A DNA stretch of 64,000 nt. Source: Leucocoprinus leucothites. Taxonomy: Eukaryota > Basidiomycota > Agaricomycetes > Agaricales > Agaricaceae. The notes beneath the pieces are model-generated. The model was not told the DNA's origin and did not search any database. It was given only the letters and a program-made list of their open reading frames with translations. The stretch lies in assembly GCA_013368445.1 (NCBI GenBank), contig JAACJO010000004.1, positions 620,001-684,000 of the forward strand, read 5' to 3'. The position numbers were made by a program, and so were the translations under genes. This document shows, piece by piece, positions 10,267 to 22,230 of the stretch (position 1 is its first letter; every line of letters starts with the position of its first letter).

Positions 10267-11628
10267 ATGTGGCCATTCGGACGTCAAAGATGTATTTCTG
10301 AGGAGGATCTATGAGAATTGCATAGTAAAGTTGCCATCGTGACGGGTGGATAGTGAGTGTTGGGCTAAGTTATCTTTTCCGGGCACCTTTGCTGACTTCT
10401 CACGCAGCTCAGGAATCGGTTACTGTACCACACAATTTCTCGTTCGGAAAGGTGCCAAGGTATGTCGTTTGCTACGAAATCCACATGTCATGATTTCGAC
10501 ACCTGCCCTAATAGGTTTATCTCGCCACAAGAAATGGGGAGGGCACCCGAGATGCCATGGAGAAACTGGAGAAAGATGGGATTGGTGACGGCTCCCTTCA
10601 TTGGCTGAAGATCGAGCTGGATGACCCTCGCTCTGCAAAAGTGCCGCTAAGAAATTCTTGAAGAAGGAGGACCGTTTAGACATTCTGAGTCTGTGATCTC
10701 GTCGTTCTTATCAACACAGGCTGGCGCGCGGGGATACAGTAAGCAATGTTGGAAAGTAAGGTACCTCTCGTCTGAGTCATATCCAATTCACAGATGCACT
10801 ACCGTAGGTCCTTTGGCCCTTTTGGTTTGACGAAGGACGGTTTGCAAGATACTAGGGCCATAAAGTATGTACCTTACTTGGTTTAGAAGCTCATCAGCAG
10901 TCCAGGCTCATCGTTCGTGTTACAACAACTATTTGGCACACTTCGTTTTCACGGAAAACCTATTGCCCCTTCTCATACAGGCCTCGAAACAAGAGGGCTC
11001 TGATGTTCGCATCATAAATGTCTGCCATTTCCACGATTTTGTTTTGCTTTGACTGATTTCTTCTTGTCCATTATAGGGTCTCCTCTGGAGCTCATACTCT
11101 GGCCTCACTTGCATCACTCATTGGTAAGGAGAACTTTAACAAGACCTGGGGTACGTCCTGGATCAGTGAACTGTCCATCTACGGTATGCCTTCGATATAG
11201 GATCCATACTCGGAACATATCTTGAGCCGCGCAACACCAGGTTTATCCAAGCTGGCAAATATTCTCCATACGAAACACCTGCAATGCCGCCTCAATGAGC
11301 AGAATGCAAACATAATCTGCGTCGCTATCCACCCTGGGACCGCCATAACACCTATTGTGAAAAAGTTCCTGGATAACAGATCGTCTTGGTCACGACCGTT
11401 TTTCAGACTCATGTTAACCTGGAGAGCGTTCCGATCAGGTAGGGTGCCATGAACTCGGCATACACAGCTGCTTCATCCGAAGTCAAAGCTAAAGCCCAAG
11501 CTTTCAAGGGGGCATATGTCAATCTGGTTGGTAAAATCACCGATCCATCCCCTGCTGCGCGGGAGGCAAGGCTGGAGAATGAACTCTACGATACAACGCT
11601 AGAACTCCTAAAGGAGCTGAAGATATAA
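10267..11628 (+). pseudogene. SDR array copy 4, multiple lesions
   Basis: Aligned to copy 3 from ATG to stop with the same exon order. Lesions: TGA at codon 16 (10312-10314); a one-base loss near 10640 in exon 3 that shifts the frame; the NNAG motif changed to SNVG; an extra base at the exon 7 acceptor near 11078; and frame damage near 11412-11442 in exon 8. YGLSK and the C-terminal sequence remain readable. Not functional. Confidence 0.85.
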
Positions 11629-14600
11629 TAGTCCAGATCATGATCACCCGCACGAATGTTTGTTACATGTTCTTTTTGTTTTATTGATTTCAAGTCGTGC
11701 GGCCCAACTCGTAGGGTTTGAACTATGCCTCACCAAGACTCGACCCACTCTATTGGCCCAACAATCTTTAAAGCGACAGCACCACCCTCCAAAAGCTCAC
11801 CAATATGCTTATCGCCTCCCGGATACCCATAGGCCACATTTTCTCAGCTACCGACATGGACTGCCTCTGTATGCTCTGGACAAGGAAATTCATGCTTCTA
11901 AGGCACGCATTGCAATGTTATTTAGGGCCTACGATTCCGTTAGGCCGGTCTACCCGGATTAATTTCAGCCTAGATTGACACCTGAGCTTGTGCGCCCATC
12001 CACTGATAGAGGTAAAAGTACTCAGCGAGATGATCGGTCCGCAAGGGGGATTCTGATCGCTTGGTTATCCTGAGCCAAGTGTGCCAATCCGCCACTGGGG
12101 TTTGATTAGTAGAACCGACTCCTGGCGACCTAGCCAACAATGTCGCAATTTTTCTTATGCCCTCATTATTCAGGCCTACAGGTGCGCATACCAGGACTCG
12201 CGCATATGGACCCAACACATGCCATTATCATGTATGTATCTCTCATTTTGGGAGTTTTTTTTTTTGGCATGATACCTCCTTGCACTGCCTCAGATTCCCA
12301 TCGTTCCGTGAGCCTAGGCCTGTCTACTTGACGAAGCGTGGTAAATGTACGCCATGCTGTACATCAACCTCATACAGTACTGACCTCATAAGCCTTGATT
12401 CAGCATTGTTATCAATATTATGGGGAAATATGTTTGCTCCGTTACTGTATCATAGAGCTTTTGACGACGGAAAACAAACCGCAGCTAGTCAATTTGCTAT
12501 GAGATGCAACAAACACTGGAAGGCCCCCGAAGAGTCAAAACACAATCGTTGAACTGCGCACCACTGCGACGGCCGCTTCGGCTATATAGTTCAACTCTCG
12601 AGTTTGTTACTCAATGTGTCATCAAATTTTACAGGGATGCGGGGTGGTCCTTCTTCTTTAAAGACACGGCTACTTTTTTTCATGCGGCCTTAAGAAGAAC
12701 CTGTTCGATTTTCTTTCCATATGGCTTGAGAAGCCTGAATACAAGGGAAACAGAAACCAAGACTATGTCAACCATCATAATTCCTCACCGAGGCATCGCC
12801 GAACTGTTTCTAACAAATAATAGTTCAAGCAGGCCGAGATGAACAGAGCAGCGTCGGTACCTCTTCCGAAATCCCACGTCAATGCCTTTGACCAGATTTT
12901 CTGGAGTCATCATGCCAGTCCCCGAACACTCGGAGTATCTAACCCTCCCTTTGCTCTTCAGAGGTTCTCTGTTTAGAAGCAGGAATGGCTAAGTAAAAAA
13001 ACCCCGGTATGTCTCCCTTGACAGCTTGATTTTGGCAGCCAGTTTGAATGATCGTTGGAGCTATGACAGATTGCGAATAGTGAGTATAGGACTTCCTACT
13101 GAGGGAACTTGTTTCGATCAGCCCAACAATAAAATATATGCACTCAACGACAATCATGCGTCCATATTCATTTCCAAAACAGAGTCACCAAACCACCAGC
13201 TTGTTGAAGAAGCTGCTGATTTTATCGGAATAATATAGGACCTCTGCATCTTGTCTTGTGGACAGTTGGCACATGCTGGTAGTAATGGTCACGACCCACA
13301 GACGCTACGATGGTAGGGTATTACCTTGCATCAGCTTGTCCTGAATTTCTTCCAGCCAACGGTGTTTCCTCAGTTATGACATTCAGGGGACCTCCAGATT
13401 GCGACTCTTTCTCTCAGTGTTGCGGCACATCGTGATTGTCATACACACAGGGGTCATGGAACCATCTTTAATCCCACAGTGGCTGATTTGGAGTCAACGG
13501 AAGCTTCCTCTCCAACTGCCTCATGCTTCATGCCTTTCCTTACGGAAATACTGCAATTACTAATAATAAAATATGTACATTGGTAAGGTCTTCTTGCTTT
13601 GAACTTCAGCGAAGGTGCTGTGAGCCTTTTATTGGCTACCACTCATCTAATCAGGCGGGCCACTATAATTTTCTACCTGCCATGCTGGAACTTTTCCGGC
13701 TTTCTACTTTATCATACTACTTGAATTCATTAACGTGTCAAATCCATCACGTATTATTGCTTGCCAAATTTTGCGGATAACTTCCGAGAGGTGGTTGATG
13801 AATGACTTTGCCGAAACTCTTCGCGCCTGAGTTCGGCATAATACACATCATTTCGCCAAGGCGATGAGTAAAGAGCATTTTGATTGCTTCACTCACCGAG
13901 AGCTTTCGACTCAAGCTTGACTTGAGGTCCGTTGAGCCTTCTAACCTAGCGTGAATGAGTTGACATCGCAAGCATGCATCTGGTATTGTCGGGGTATGTA
14001 AACACTCTCGACTATTGGGAGTGATATCATGGACAGCACTCCCACTGCAACCATTGCACCTGCCGGTGGATTGCGTTTTGAGCTGGTAATTTTAGCCAGA
14101 CGTTGGTGGTCAACTTGAAATATTTTTCCATCATAGTGAATGTACGCAGCAGCATCCATATGGTTGAAAGACTTGATTGATGAACTTTGCGCGTTTGTAT
14201 ATATACATCTACTGTATCGAGCGATTGACATCGTCGTAGATCCCAAACCGTGGGAATGCATGGACCTCTATGCACCTGGTTATTAATAGGTTTTAAGATC
14301 AATCGGATCAATGATCGATACTTCGGTTGCAATGATGTTTATCTCTATGTACCATGATCTGTGTTCATGCCTTTGCTACATCTACTACCCCGCAGTTAAC
14401 AGTGCCAAGCAACCTGTGCATCGACACTCATCCATTTCGCCCACTTACTGTTGAAACTTAGACTGGTGTGTGGCTTGCATAAGAACGAAAATTCCGGGAA
14501 GAGCCGGAAATAACTTTTCAAGCGCTTGAAAATGAGAACATGGGGACAATGGTACATAAATCAAACTCGCAGGCAGAAACGGCGCCGAAGTTCTTCGTAA

Positions 14601-14983
14601 GCCATTTCCCCTCCACTGTACTGGACGGCAGTATTCAGGCTTGGCATGATCGTGCTCGGAGAGTGGCCATCGTTCGCTGCTATCTCTTCAACGCAATGTA
14701 GCCAGCGCTCTCCTGTGTTTTACACAGCAGGTTACGTTGAACTTTGCTGCGCGCTACAGGTCCCCGGAGATGCATCACCGTACACCCCGGCCCTGGACAG
14801 GTTTCGGGGCTCCTTCGAAAAAGTCCCTTGAACATGGTAATGTCGGTACCTTGGCTGTGCAAATAATCTTTAAGCGAGTTATCCGCCAAAATAAACCGCA
14901 GCTGCGCGCCGGGGTTAAAATTGTCCATAAAGCCTCACTGAATAAACCAACGAAAACCAACAACACATTCCCTCTCTCCACAG
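11629..14983. other. Long stretch without recognisable gene
   Basis: About 3.4 kb between the SDR array and the first peroxygenase. Open frames are short (up to 131 codons near 12157-12552 and 106 codons on the minus strand near 13941-14261). They lack known motifs and do not chain into a splice model I can defend. No transposon ends or tRNA were seen. The last 150 bases are the likely promoter of the peroxygenase gene. Confidence 0.5.
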
Positions 14984-16332
14984 ATGGTCAGCTTTGTGAG
15001 CTTCATCACCCTCTCCCTTGCTCTTGCTTCGTCTACACAGGCGTTCCCGGCCTATGGTTCTTTGGCTGGATTGCCACGGGAGGAGCTTGACAGAATTCTT
15101 CCAACCTTGAAAGTCCGCGAGCCGGCAAGCCCCCCTCCACCTCTTAAATTCAACGGTACCAAGCTCGTTAACGACGCTCAACACCCTTGGAAGCCCCTCA
15201 GACACGGCGATATTCGAGGACCGTGTCCCGGGTTGAACACTCTTGCTTCTCATGGGGTACGCACTCTAATTAGATTTGTGCAGATCATAGAATTATGACT
15301 CACTTTATTAACAGTACCTTCCCCGCGATGGGGTTGCCTCCCCGGCACAAATCATCACTGCTGTGCAAGAAGGTCAGTTGTGTCGCGTACCGACTACCAA
15401 ATCCCTGATACTGACCAGTGGAATGATCTACAGGATTTAACATGGACTCCTTCACCGCACGATTTGTGACCTATGCCGCCCATCTAGTCGATGGCAATGT
15501 AGTCACCGACAGGCTCAGCATCGGAGGAAAGTCACAGCACACGGGCCCCGATCCCCCGGCTCCTGCAATCGTTGGGGGCCTGAATACACATTCCGTCTTT
15601 GAAGGTGATGCAAGTATGACTCGGGGTCAGTAAATTTTCATTTGATCTGGTAAAACCAGCGAGCTTATTGATTAAATGACAGGGGATGCATTCTTCGGAG
15701 ACAATCACAGCTTCAACGAAACTTTGTTTGACGAGGTAAGCCCTTTGTGATCCTTCCTGTGCGAATGAAGAGCTGAATTAGCCCACTAGTTCGTCGCTTT
15801 CAGCAACCAGTACGGCGGCGGAAAGTACAATTTGACAGTCGCCGGAGAGTACAGGTTCCACCGTATCCAAGAATCCATCGCCACAAACCCGAACTTCTCA
15901 TTCGTCTCTCCCCGATTCTTCACTGCTTACGCAGAATCGGTTTTCCCCATCAATTTCTTCATCGACGGACGTCAGAACGACACTCAACTGGACTTGGATG
16001 TTGCACGCAGCTTTTTCCAGGGAATGCGCATGCCCGATGACTTCCACCGACCTAACAAGCCTGTCGGTGCTGATGGGCTCGATGCCGTCGCTGCCGCTCA
16101 CCCCATTGAACCTGGTGCCAACGCTGGAGCAGTGAACAGCTATACTCCTGACCCGACCTCAGCCAACTTCAGCACCTTCTGCTTGTTGTACGAGAACTTT
16201 GTCAACAAGACCATTGTCGGTCTCTACCCCAACCCGACTGGAGCTCTCAAGAAGGCTTTGAACACTAACTTGGGATTTTTCTATGAACCTATCAGCGACG
16301 CCTGCACCCAGGTCTTCCCCTATGGTAAATAG
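14984..16332 (+). CDS. Unspecific peroxygenase (long type), copy 1
   Basis: Secreted heme-thiolate enzyme that uses H2O2 to insert oxygen into C-H bonds, EC 1.11.2.1 family. Five exons: 14984-15256, 15315-15372, 15434-15625, 15683-15735 and 15790-16332, 372 residues, close to characterised Agrocybe-type enzymes. A signal peptide ends near residue 20 (SSTQA). The axial heme ligand is Cys81 in RGPCPGLNTLASHG. The magnesium site motif EGDASMTRGD is present, and the acid-base pair Arg/Glu lies in SPRFFTAYAES. The C-terminal Cys pair (FCLLY and DACTQVFPYG) fits the stabilising disulfide. Many NxS/T sites suggest glycosylation. It is the upstream member of a tandem pair with 17373-18732. All key residues are kept, so it should be active. 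Confidence 0.95.
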
Positions 16333-16917
16333 ATAGGAAGTCTGTAATGAATGGCCTGTGTACGGACGCTTTCCGTGAACCAGTCGTGATTTACTGTCGT
16401 TTATGTTCGTTATTCTGCTAGTATTGTTGATAGTTTATGTTGATAGCGGTGTTCGCGCTTTACTGTGAACGAACTTTTGTTAATCGTATATAAGTATCTG
16501 TTACGGCTGTTTAAACTGTGTCAACGACATCCTAATAGATTTTCGGTGACATCAGTATTATTTCCAGCTTCTGAAGAGTACCGTAAGTAGTGCGTAAAGG
16601 CAATGAATAGACGGGTCCCTTTCCGTATGAAGCACGTGCGCAAAACACACGATCACGACAGCACAGCGCAGCATGTGCCAAGCCCAACCATCCCCGGAAA
16701 ACTCACGACTGCGCTGCTATGACACCCCCTTGTCAATGATTGACCTACACACTTATTTATGTTGACGAAAGACTGATCGCGAAAGCGGAACTGTATCAAG
16801 CCAAGACGGCATAACGGGGATCTGGCTATACTGGCGACATAAGCGTGATTTGAAGGTTGTGGAGTCAAAATGTCCAGCATCAAACTTCCAAATCCCAGTA
16901 CACCTCGATAACATCTT

Positions 16918-16934
16918 CCCGGAAGTCTTCCGGG
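16918..16934. promoter_or_regulatory. Perfect palindrome CCCGGAAG-T-CTTCCGGG
   Basis: Eight-base arms around a single T, about 440 bases upstream of peroxygenase copy 2. The outer CCG...CGG triplets resemble everted half-sites of fungal Zn2Cys6 regulators. Binding is inference only. Confidence 0.35.
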
Positions 16935-17294
16935 TCCATTTTGGTGGTGATCTTCGAGAGATGCGGGGATTAAATACCGCAGTAAGTCTCTTGCTGTGCA
17001 ATGTCGTTCGTTCCTGGGCCCTTCTATGTTCACAAATAGCCTCAATAGTCTCAAATATCTCAAGAGCCAGTGGACATGTTTTCTGCCGAGAGCTTCATCT
17101 TGATTTTTTGATCCTTGTTGCGGTGACCTCGGACTCTCGGGCTCCAAATATATAGCCAGACCTACATTTGAACAACTAACTTGATTCCAAGTCATATGGA
17201 CGCTGGCAGGCGTGGTTACCAAAACCGTTACTTCCTATTGGTTCCCAACGGGCAATGAAGTATGCCGCATTTGTCTGCCACAGCAATTATCCCC

Positions 17295-17300
17295 TATAAA
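17295..17300 (+). promoter_or_regulatory. TATA box of peroxygenase copy 2
   Basis: TATAAA 73 bases upstream of the start codon at 17373, a typical distance for a strongly expressed fungal gene. Confidence 0.55.
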
Positions 17301-17372
17301 TGTCTATAGCTCACACAACAAATCGCCCAGGCTCATTTTTTTGGGTTCCCCTTTGACATTTCATCGACACCC

Positions 17373-18732
17373 ATGGGTCGTTTTATGAGACTCGTCGCTC
17401 TTGCCCTCGTCTCCGTGTCCTTCGCCGGGGCTTTACCAGAGGCCTCGTATCTAGCTCATCGCTCCTTGGCTGGACTTAGTAGGGAACAATTGCATGTAAT
17501 TCTTCCAAGGCTTCAGGTTGCTCCCCCCGAAAACCCTCCTGGTCCACTCAATGATACATCGACGAAACTGGTCAATGATTATGCCCACCCTTGGAGGGCC
17601 CCGTCTCCGAATGATATGCGAGGACCTTGCCCTGGGCTTAACACCCTCGCTTCTCATGGAGTGAGTGCTTCAACCCCTGAAAAGTGTATTCTTTTTACTG
17701 ACTCGTTGATCAGTATCTCCCTCGGAATGGGATTGCCACCCCCGCCCAGATTATCAATGCTGCCATGGAAGGTGCGCTCTCTCTGAAATTGTTATCTAGA
17801 AATTCTCAAAGTCTGATTTCGACCCTTTCAGGTTTCAACATGGAAAACGGCATTGCTAGGTTTGTGACCTATGCGGCATTTTTGGTCGATGGAAATCCTG
17901 TCACCAATCTTATGAGTATTGGAGGCAAGAGTTCTGGGACTGGACAAGATCCTCCTCAACCTGCGATCGTCGGTGGTCTGGACACTCATGCAGTTTTTGA
18001 AGGTCAGACACAGCATAAATGGTTCTACCAACTGTCATACTAACAGCTATTTACAGGTGATTCAAGTATGACCCGTGCTGATGCTTTCTTCGGAGACAAC
18101 CACAGTTTCAATCAAACACTATGGGACGAAGTACGTCTCTCCTCCCTCTCCCCTCTCAAATCCCCCACTCACAACTATTTCCCTAGTTCGTCGCCTTAAG
18201 CAACGAATTCGGCGGCGGCAAATACAACCTCACCGTCGCTGCAGAACTCCGCATCCGTCGCATCCAAGACTCCATCGCCACCAACCCCACCTTTTCCTTC
18301 GTCGCACCCCGCTTCTTCACAGCCTACGCCGAATCCGTCTTCCCCATCAACTTCTTCATCGACGGCCGACAAAAAGGCGGTCAACTCGATCTCGACGACG
18401 CTATCAGCTTTTTCCGCGATATGCGATTCCCAGACGGATTCTTCCGCGCTTCTAAACCCTCTGGTGCTGAAAATCTGGATGTTGTCGCAGCTGCTCATCC
18501 CATCCCTCCAGGTGCCAATAATGGCACTGTGAATAGCTATACCCCCGATCCGACTTCAGCTGATTTTAACAACTTTTGCTTGCTTTATGTCAATTTTGTG
18601 AATCAGACGATTAGAAGCTTGTATCCTAATCCGACGGGTGTATTGAGGGACGCGTTGAATAGGAACTTGGGTTTCTTGTACGATTTTATTGATACCCCTC
18701 TCTGCCCGCAGCTATTCCCTTACGGACAGTAG
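17373..18732 (+). CDS. Unspecific peroxygenase (long type), copy 2
   Basis: Tandem paralogue of the gene at 14984. Five exons: 17373-17660, 17714-17771, 17832-18002, 18057-18130 and 18187-18732, 378 residues. The signal peptide ends near residue 20. The heme ligand is Cys86 in RGPCPGLNTLASHG; the magnesium motif is EGDSSMTRAD; Arg/Glu lie in APRFFTAYAES; the C-terminal cysteines are in FCLLY and LCPQLFPYG. The third intron sits 21 bases upstream of its place in copy 1 (see findings). The position after SMTR differs (Ala-Asp versus Gly-Asp), which may affect the heme pocket edge. Its own TATA box suggests separate regulation from copy 1. Confidence 0.95.
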
Positions 18733-19122
18733 AACCTTGATTATCTATGTACCTGTACATCATTGTAAAAATCAAGGAAAATCGATAAATGGGTTTTTTT
18801 TGGGTTTTATTAACGGGACTTTTCAAGAACCGAGAGGGCTATGAGCAAACCCTGAGCAACATCCAACGGGTAAAACACAGCATCAAGGGAATAGCAGCTA
18901 TATATTATATCTGAGCAACAATCGGACGCGTCAAACTATGTACAGCTGGGTATACGCTGGGAAGAGTAGCAACGTAGGAGGAAACTGTCCAAAAAATATC
19001 TATCTATCAGCAGCAGACATAATCGCGTGTGTGAGAGAGTGGAAGCACGATTAAAAAATTACTGACACGACGCTATTTTTAGAACCACGACAAAAGAGTG
19101 AATGATTCTCGAAGGAAGCTTC
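18733..19122. other. Convergent spacer
   Basis: 3' regions of peroxygenase copy 2 (+) and MFS gene A (-), with a T-rich run near 18792. Nothing else is seen. Confidence 0.6.
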
Positions 19123-21064
19123 CTAAGCAGATCTCGAAGCTTGGCGAGACCTCTGATCCATCAATCTCGTGCTGCAAGCAATCCCAACCAAAAGAATGGC
19201 GTAAATGACCACGTAGACCATGTATCCGCCAAGAATCCCATCTTCAATAGACATCGAGAACAGGGAGGATGCAAAAGTCGGAGCAATGGTACGCATGATG
19301 CAGCCTGACATTTGTACGAGACCGTTGATTGATCCAAGTAAGGATTTTGGAGCCGCGTCAGCGATGACAACTTGAATCGAAGCTGGTTGTTGACAAGTCA
19401 GTAAGCATAGAAGGTGGAGGTAAGTGTGACGCGTACCATAACCCATATACGCGAAGAACTGGAAAATCAGCTGAAGCGCGATCATCACCCCGGATCCAAA
19501 CCCGACACCTCCATTTTTCTGAGCGAAATAACTCGACATCGGGAACGTCAGAAGAGAGATCAGGTAACACGCGTACGCGACCTTGTACACGCTAGCCCCA
19601 CCATACCTCCTAATCGCCTTCCCAACAAGATTAATCTGCACAAAAGCATTGCAGAATCCCCAAACACCCATGATCATACCAATCTGGTAAGGATCAAGGC
19701 CCAAACCACCAGTTTCGATGGACGTAGAGTACATCAGTGGCATGAGCACGACGTAACACATGTCTGTGAACATGAGGAAAGTGTAGTTGGCAATGATGAG
19801 CTGCATTCGGCTAGATTTGAGTATGGTGCTTAGGGAGGTAGATTCCCAGGTGTTTGCATCTGTGGGTTTTTGCGGCGAGTCGAGGGTGGCTGAAGATGAG
19901 GGTGATGGGGCGCGGGTTGAGCTGGAGGTGGCTGTTGTTCCGTAGTCGGGCGTGTCGTTGTGGTCGAGGAGAGCGTCTGTGGAATCACGCCTGCGCTCTT
20001 CATCCCTGGTTGAGTTATCGGAGGGAATGCGAGAGGAAAGCGTCTTGGCGAAGATGAGAACTTTGATTCACGCGCTCTTAGGGGTTGGGGGCTTACCTCT
20101 TTCAGGCCGACAAAACCAATCACAAACGTGAAGAAAGAAATGATACCCGCGACCAAACAGGGCAAGAAATACGGGTGCTGTACGAAGACAGCAATTTTTC
20201 CGAAAACATTTGGCCATCTAGTTGCGGGATTACTCAAGACGCCTCCCATTATCGGACTTTGTAAAGGATGTTAGCACCAACACGAGAGACGGTAGTGATT
20301 ACGCCTACCCGAGGGTAACGCCAGCACTCCACATGAGTGGCATCATGGAGAAAGCATCACCAATATTGGATGAGTCGGAGAGCTGAAAGTTACTATCAGA
20401 ATCTGCTTGCAAAGGTAAATTAAATGTCATTTTACCTCAACCATAACAGTTTTGGATACACCTATCGGTACGCGCTTCAGCGAATTTTTGAAGTCTAGAA
20501 AATTCTGGAAAACTCACCGATGTTACCGTTGAAGACACCTTGGAAACACCTTGACAATACCATCGGCCAGAAGGATGTAGAGTATCCGAACCTCAACATC
20601 GCAAAGGTCAGGCCAAAAGGTCCAAGTAGAAGAATCGGTCTTCTCCCAAAGCGATCGGACAACCATCCCCAAAGAAAGACCGTGGCAGCCTCGGCGAAGA
20701 AGAAAGCCGATTCCTGGAATCGAAATGGGACACAACTGTCAGTATATGCGCACTTTCCAATGAAGAATGGAGCACTTACAATGACACCAGCATAATAACC
20801 AGTTTTCCTGTCATCTCCCCCGGTGATTCCAGTATCTCGAACGAATTGATTGACGAAAGGATATATGACAACAGCAGTGATGGGCTCCGAGAATTGGATT
20901 AGAAGAACGATAAAGAGCTGGAATTTGGGTAATGGTGTCCGCGGCTCCTCAGCGTCTATTGTCTCGCAGTCACCAGCTTGTGCGGCGGCTGTGGTTGATT
21001 TTGGAGCCTCATAACGCTCGATTTCTTGGACCACGGGGACATCGGACTGGTTGTTGTCAGTCAT
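19123..21064 (-). CDS. MFS transporter, paralogue A
   Basis: Twelve-helix major facilitator of the drug:H+ antiporter-like group that includes plant zinc-induced facilitators and yeast YCR023C; plasma or vacuolar membrane; substrate unknown. Seven exons on the minus strand: 21064-20780, 20713-20518, 20461-20436 (26 bases), 20382-20309, 20256-20097, 20043-19437 and 19382-19123, 535 residues. The N-terminus is hydrophilic. Helix 1 contains SEPITAVVIYPFVNQFV. Motif A reads GWLSDRFGRRPIL between helices 2 and 3. The central loop between helices 6 and 7 is Ser/Thr-rich and ends before MQLIIANYTFL. A TATA box lies at 21182-21187. It is tandem with paralogue B and shares all intron positions with B and C. 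Confidence 0.9.
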
Positions 21065-21181
21065 GTCAGCTGCGAAAGGAAAGAGCGAGGAGAGATGACT
21101 CTGAGCAAAGAGTTGGAGATGAGGGAGGAAAGGAATGTGAGGGTCAAATGCGAACCGATTTTGGTTGGAGGAGAGAGGGAG

Positions 21182-21187
21182 TTTATA
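21182..21187 (-). promoter_or_regulatory. TATA box of MFS gene A
   Basis: TATAAA on the minus strand, about 118 bases upstream of the start codon at 21064. Confidence 0.5.
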
Positions 21188-21900
21188 AGCAAGTCTTCTT
21201 TTTCATCATTAAGGGCCGAAGTTGGATTGACATTGAGTATGGACCCGAATTACATGCCCGTGACGTGTAACGCGTTGACCAAAGGGATGCAAGTCGAGCG
21301 CTAACCCGGAGGACGGCGAGCAAGAGAGCCGCTACAACTCCACTGGTTCACACTTCGTGATCCGAATGCCGGAAAATGTGATTGATCTCCAGTCCATCAA
21401 CAAAAGGAGTCCGTGGGATTTGTAGTAGGAATAGCCATCTGAACTCCAAGGCAAGGCTCGTCAGAGCTGCTCGAGCATGACAGGCTTTATGGTCACCCAA
21501 AAAACACAATGCCTGGCAGCCTGTTGTGTACCTGAATCTTCGAATTCGGTGGTGTTGGATGGCACAAAAGTTTGGGGTGTTCCTATTCGGCCCCTAGGCA
21601 GTATTTGTCAGTGCACTGGAAATTGCTAATACTGGGTACATACTGAGCTATCTTCTGTGACCGATAGCCTACCAGGATTGGTCAAACGGTCCGGTTCGTT
21701 ACAAATAACGACAAGTGACCCCAGTGGGACTCCGCATTCATTAAGCGCAGTAGAACCTAAGGTGGTCTGTGCATTGTGCACCAAGATGCACTCGAATCAG
21801 GTAGGTGAGATCGATACGGCGCTGTGGAATAATTGGCGCAGGAGGCATGTCCTAGTTGGAGGTGGGCATGTTTTTGTGCAAGGGGGTGATGAATGGATCG

Positions 21901-21922
21901 GTCACCGGCGTTTGCCGGTGAC
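21901..21922. repeat. Perfect short hairpin
   Basis: Arms GTCACCGGC and GCCGGTGAC around the loop GTTT, a 9-base perfect stem in non-coding DNA. Confidence 0.7.
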
Positions 21923-22230
21923 ATACCCACCCGCTCCAAAATCAAGCTATGTCGCTATTCGCCAGCACACATGACTTTCGGGTGAAAGAACTCGTTAATC
22001 ATTAATCAATCTCCAATATCAAAAATGTTATCAGCCATGACATGAGCTTTCACGCTATCATACCTCGCACCACTCAGCGCCAATGTTCGGCCAATTTATA
22101 CATTATGACGACAGGTTCGATGTAACTCTAAAATAGTGTCCTTGGCTCCTCCGGACAGTAATTATAGGTCACTAAGTTATATGAAGCGCGCACCACCTCT
22201 CAGCGAGATTTTTTCACCAACTTCTCAAAA

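Larger units (their letters stand above)
16333..17372. other. Spacer between the two peroxygenases
   Basis: Contains the 3' region of copy 1 and the promoter of copy 2. A 189-codon frame on the minus strand (16653-17222) has no family motif and is judged spurious. The only notable site is the palindrome at 16918-16934. Confidence 0.5.
21065..22230. other. Spacer between MFS genes A and B
   Basis: Promoter of gene A at the left and the 3' region of gene B at the right. No coding sequence is supported. A perfect hairpin lies at 21901-21922. Confidence 0.55.

Noticed and set aside
12157..12552. 131-codon + strand frame
   Set aside because: Non-ATG-like context, no family resemblance, low-complexity Phe run.
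16850..17155. 101-codon frame CPASNFQIP...
   Set aside because: Only a chance open frame around the palindrome; no similarity recognised.
16653..17222. 189-codon minus-strand frame between the peroxygenases
   Set aside because: No motif, no splice partner, and it overlaps the promoter of the second peroxygenase.
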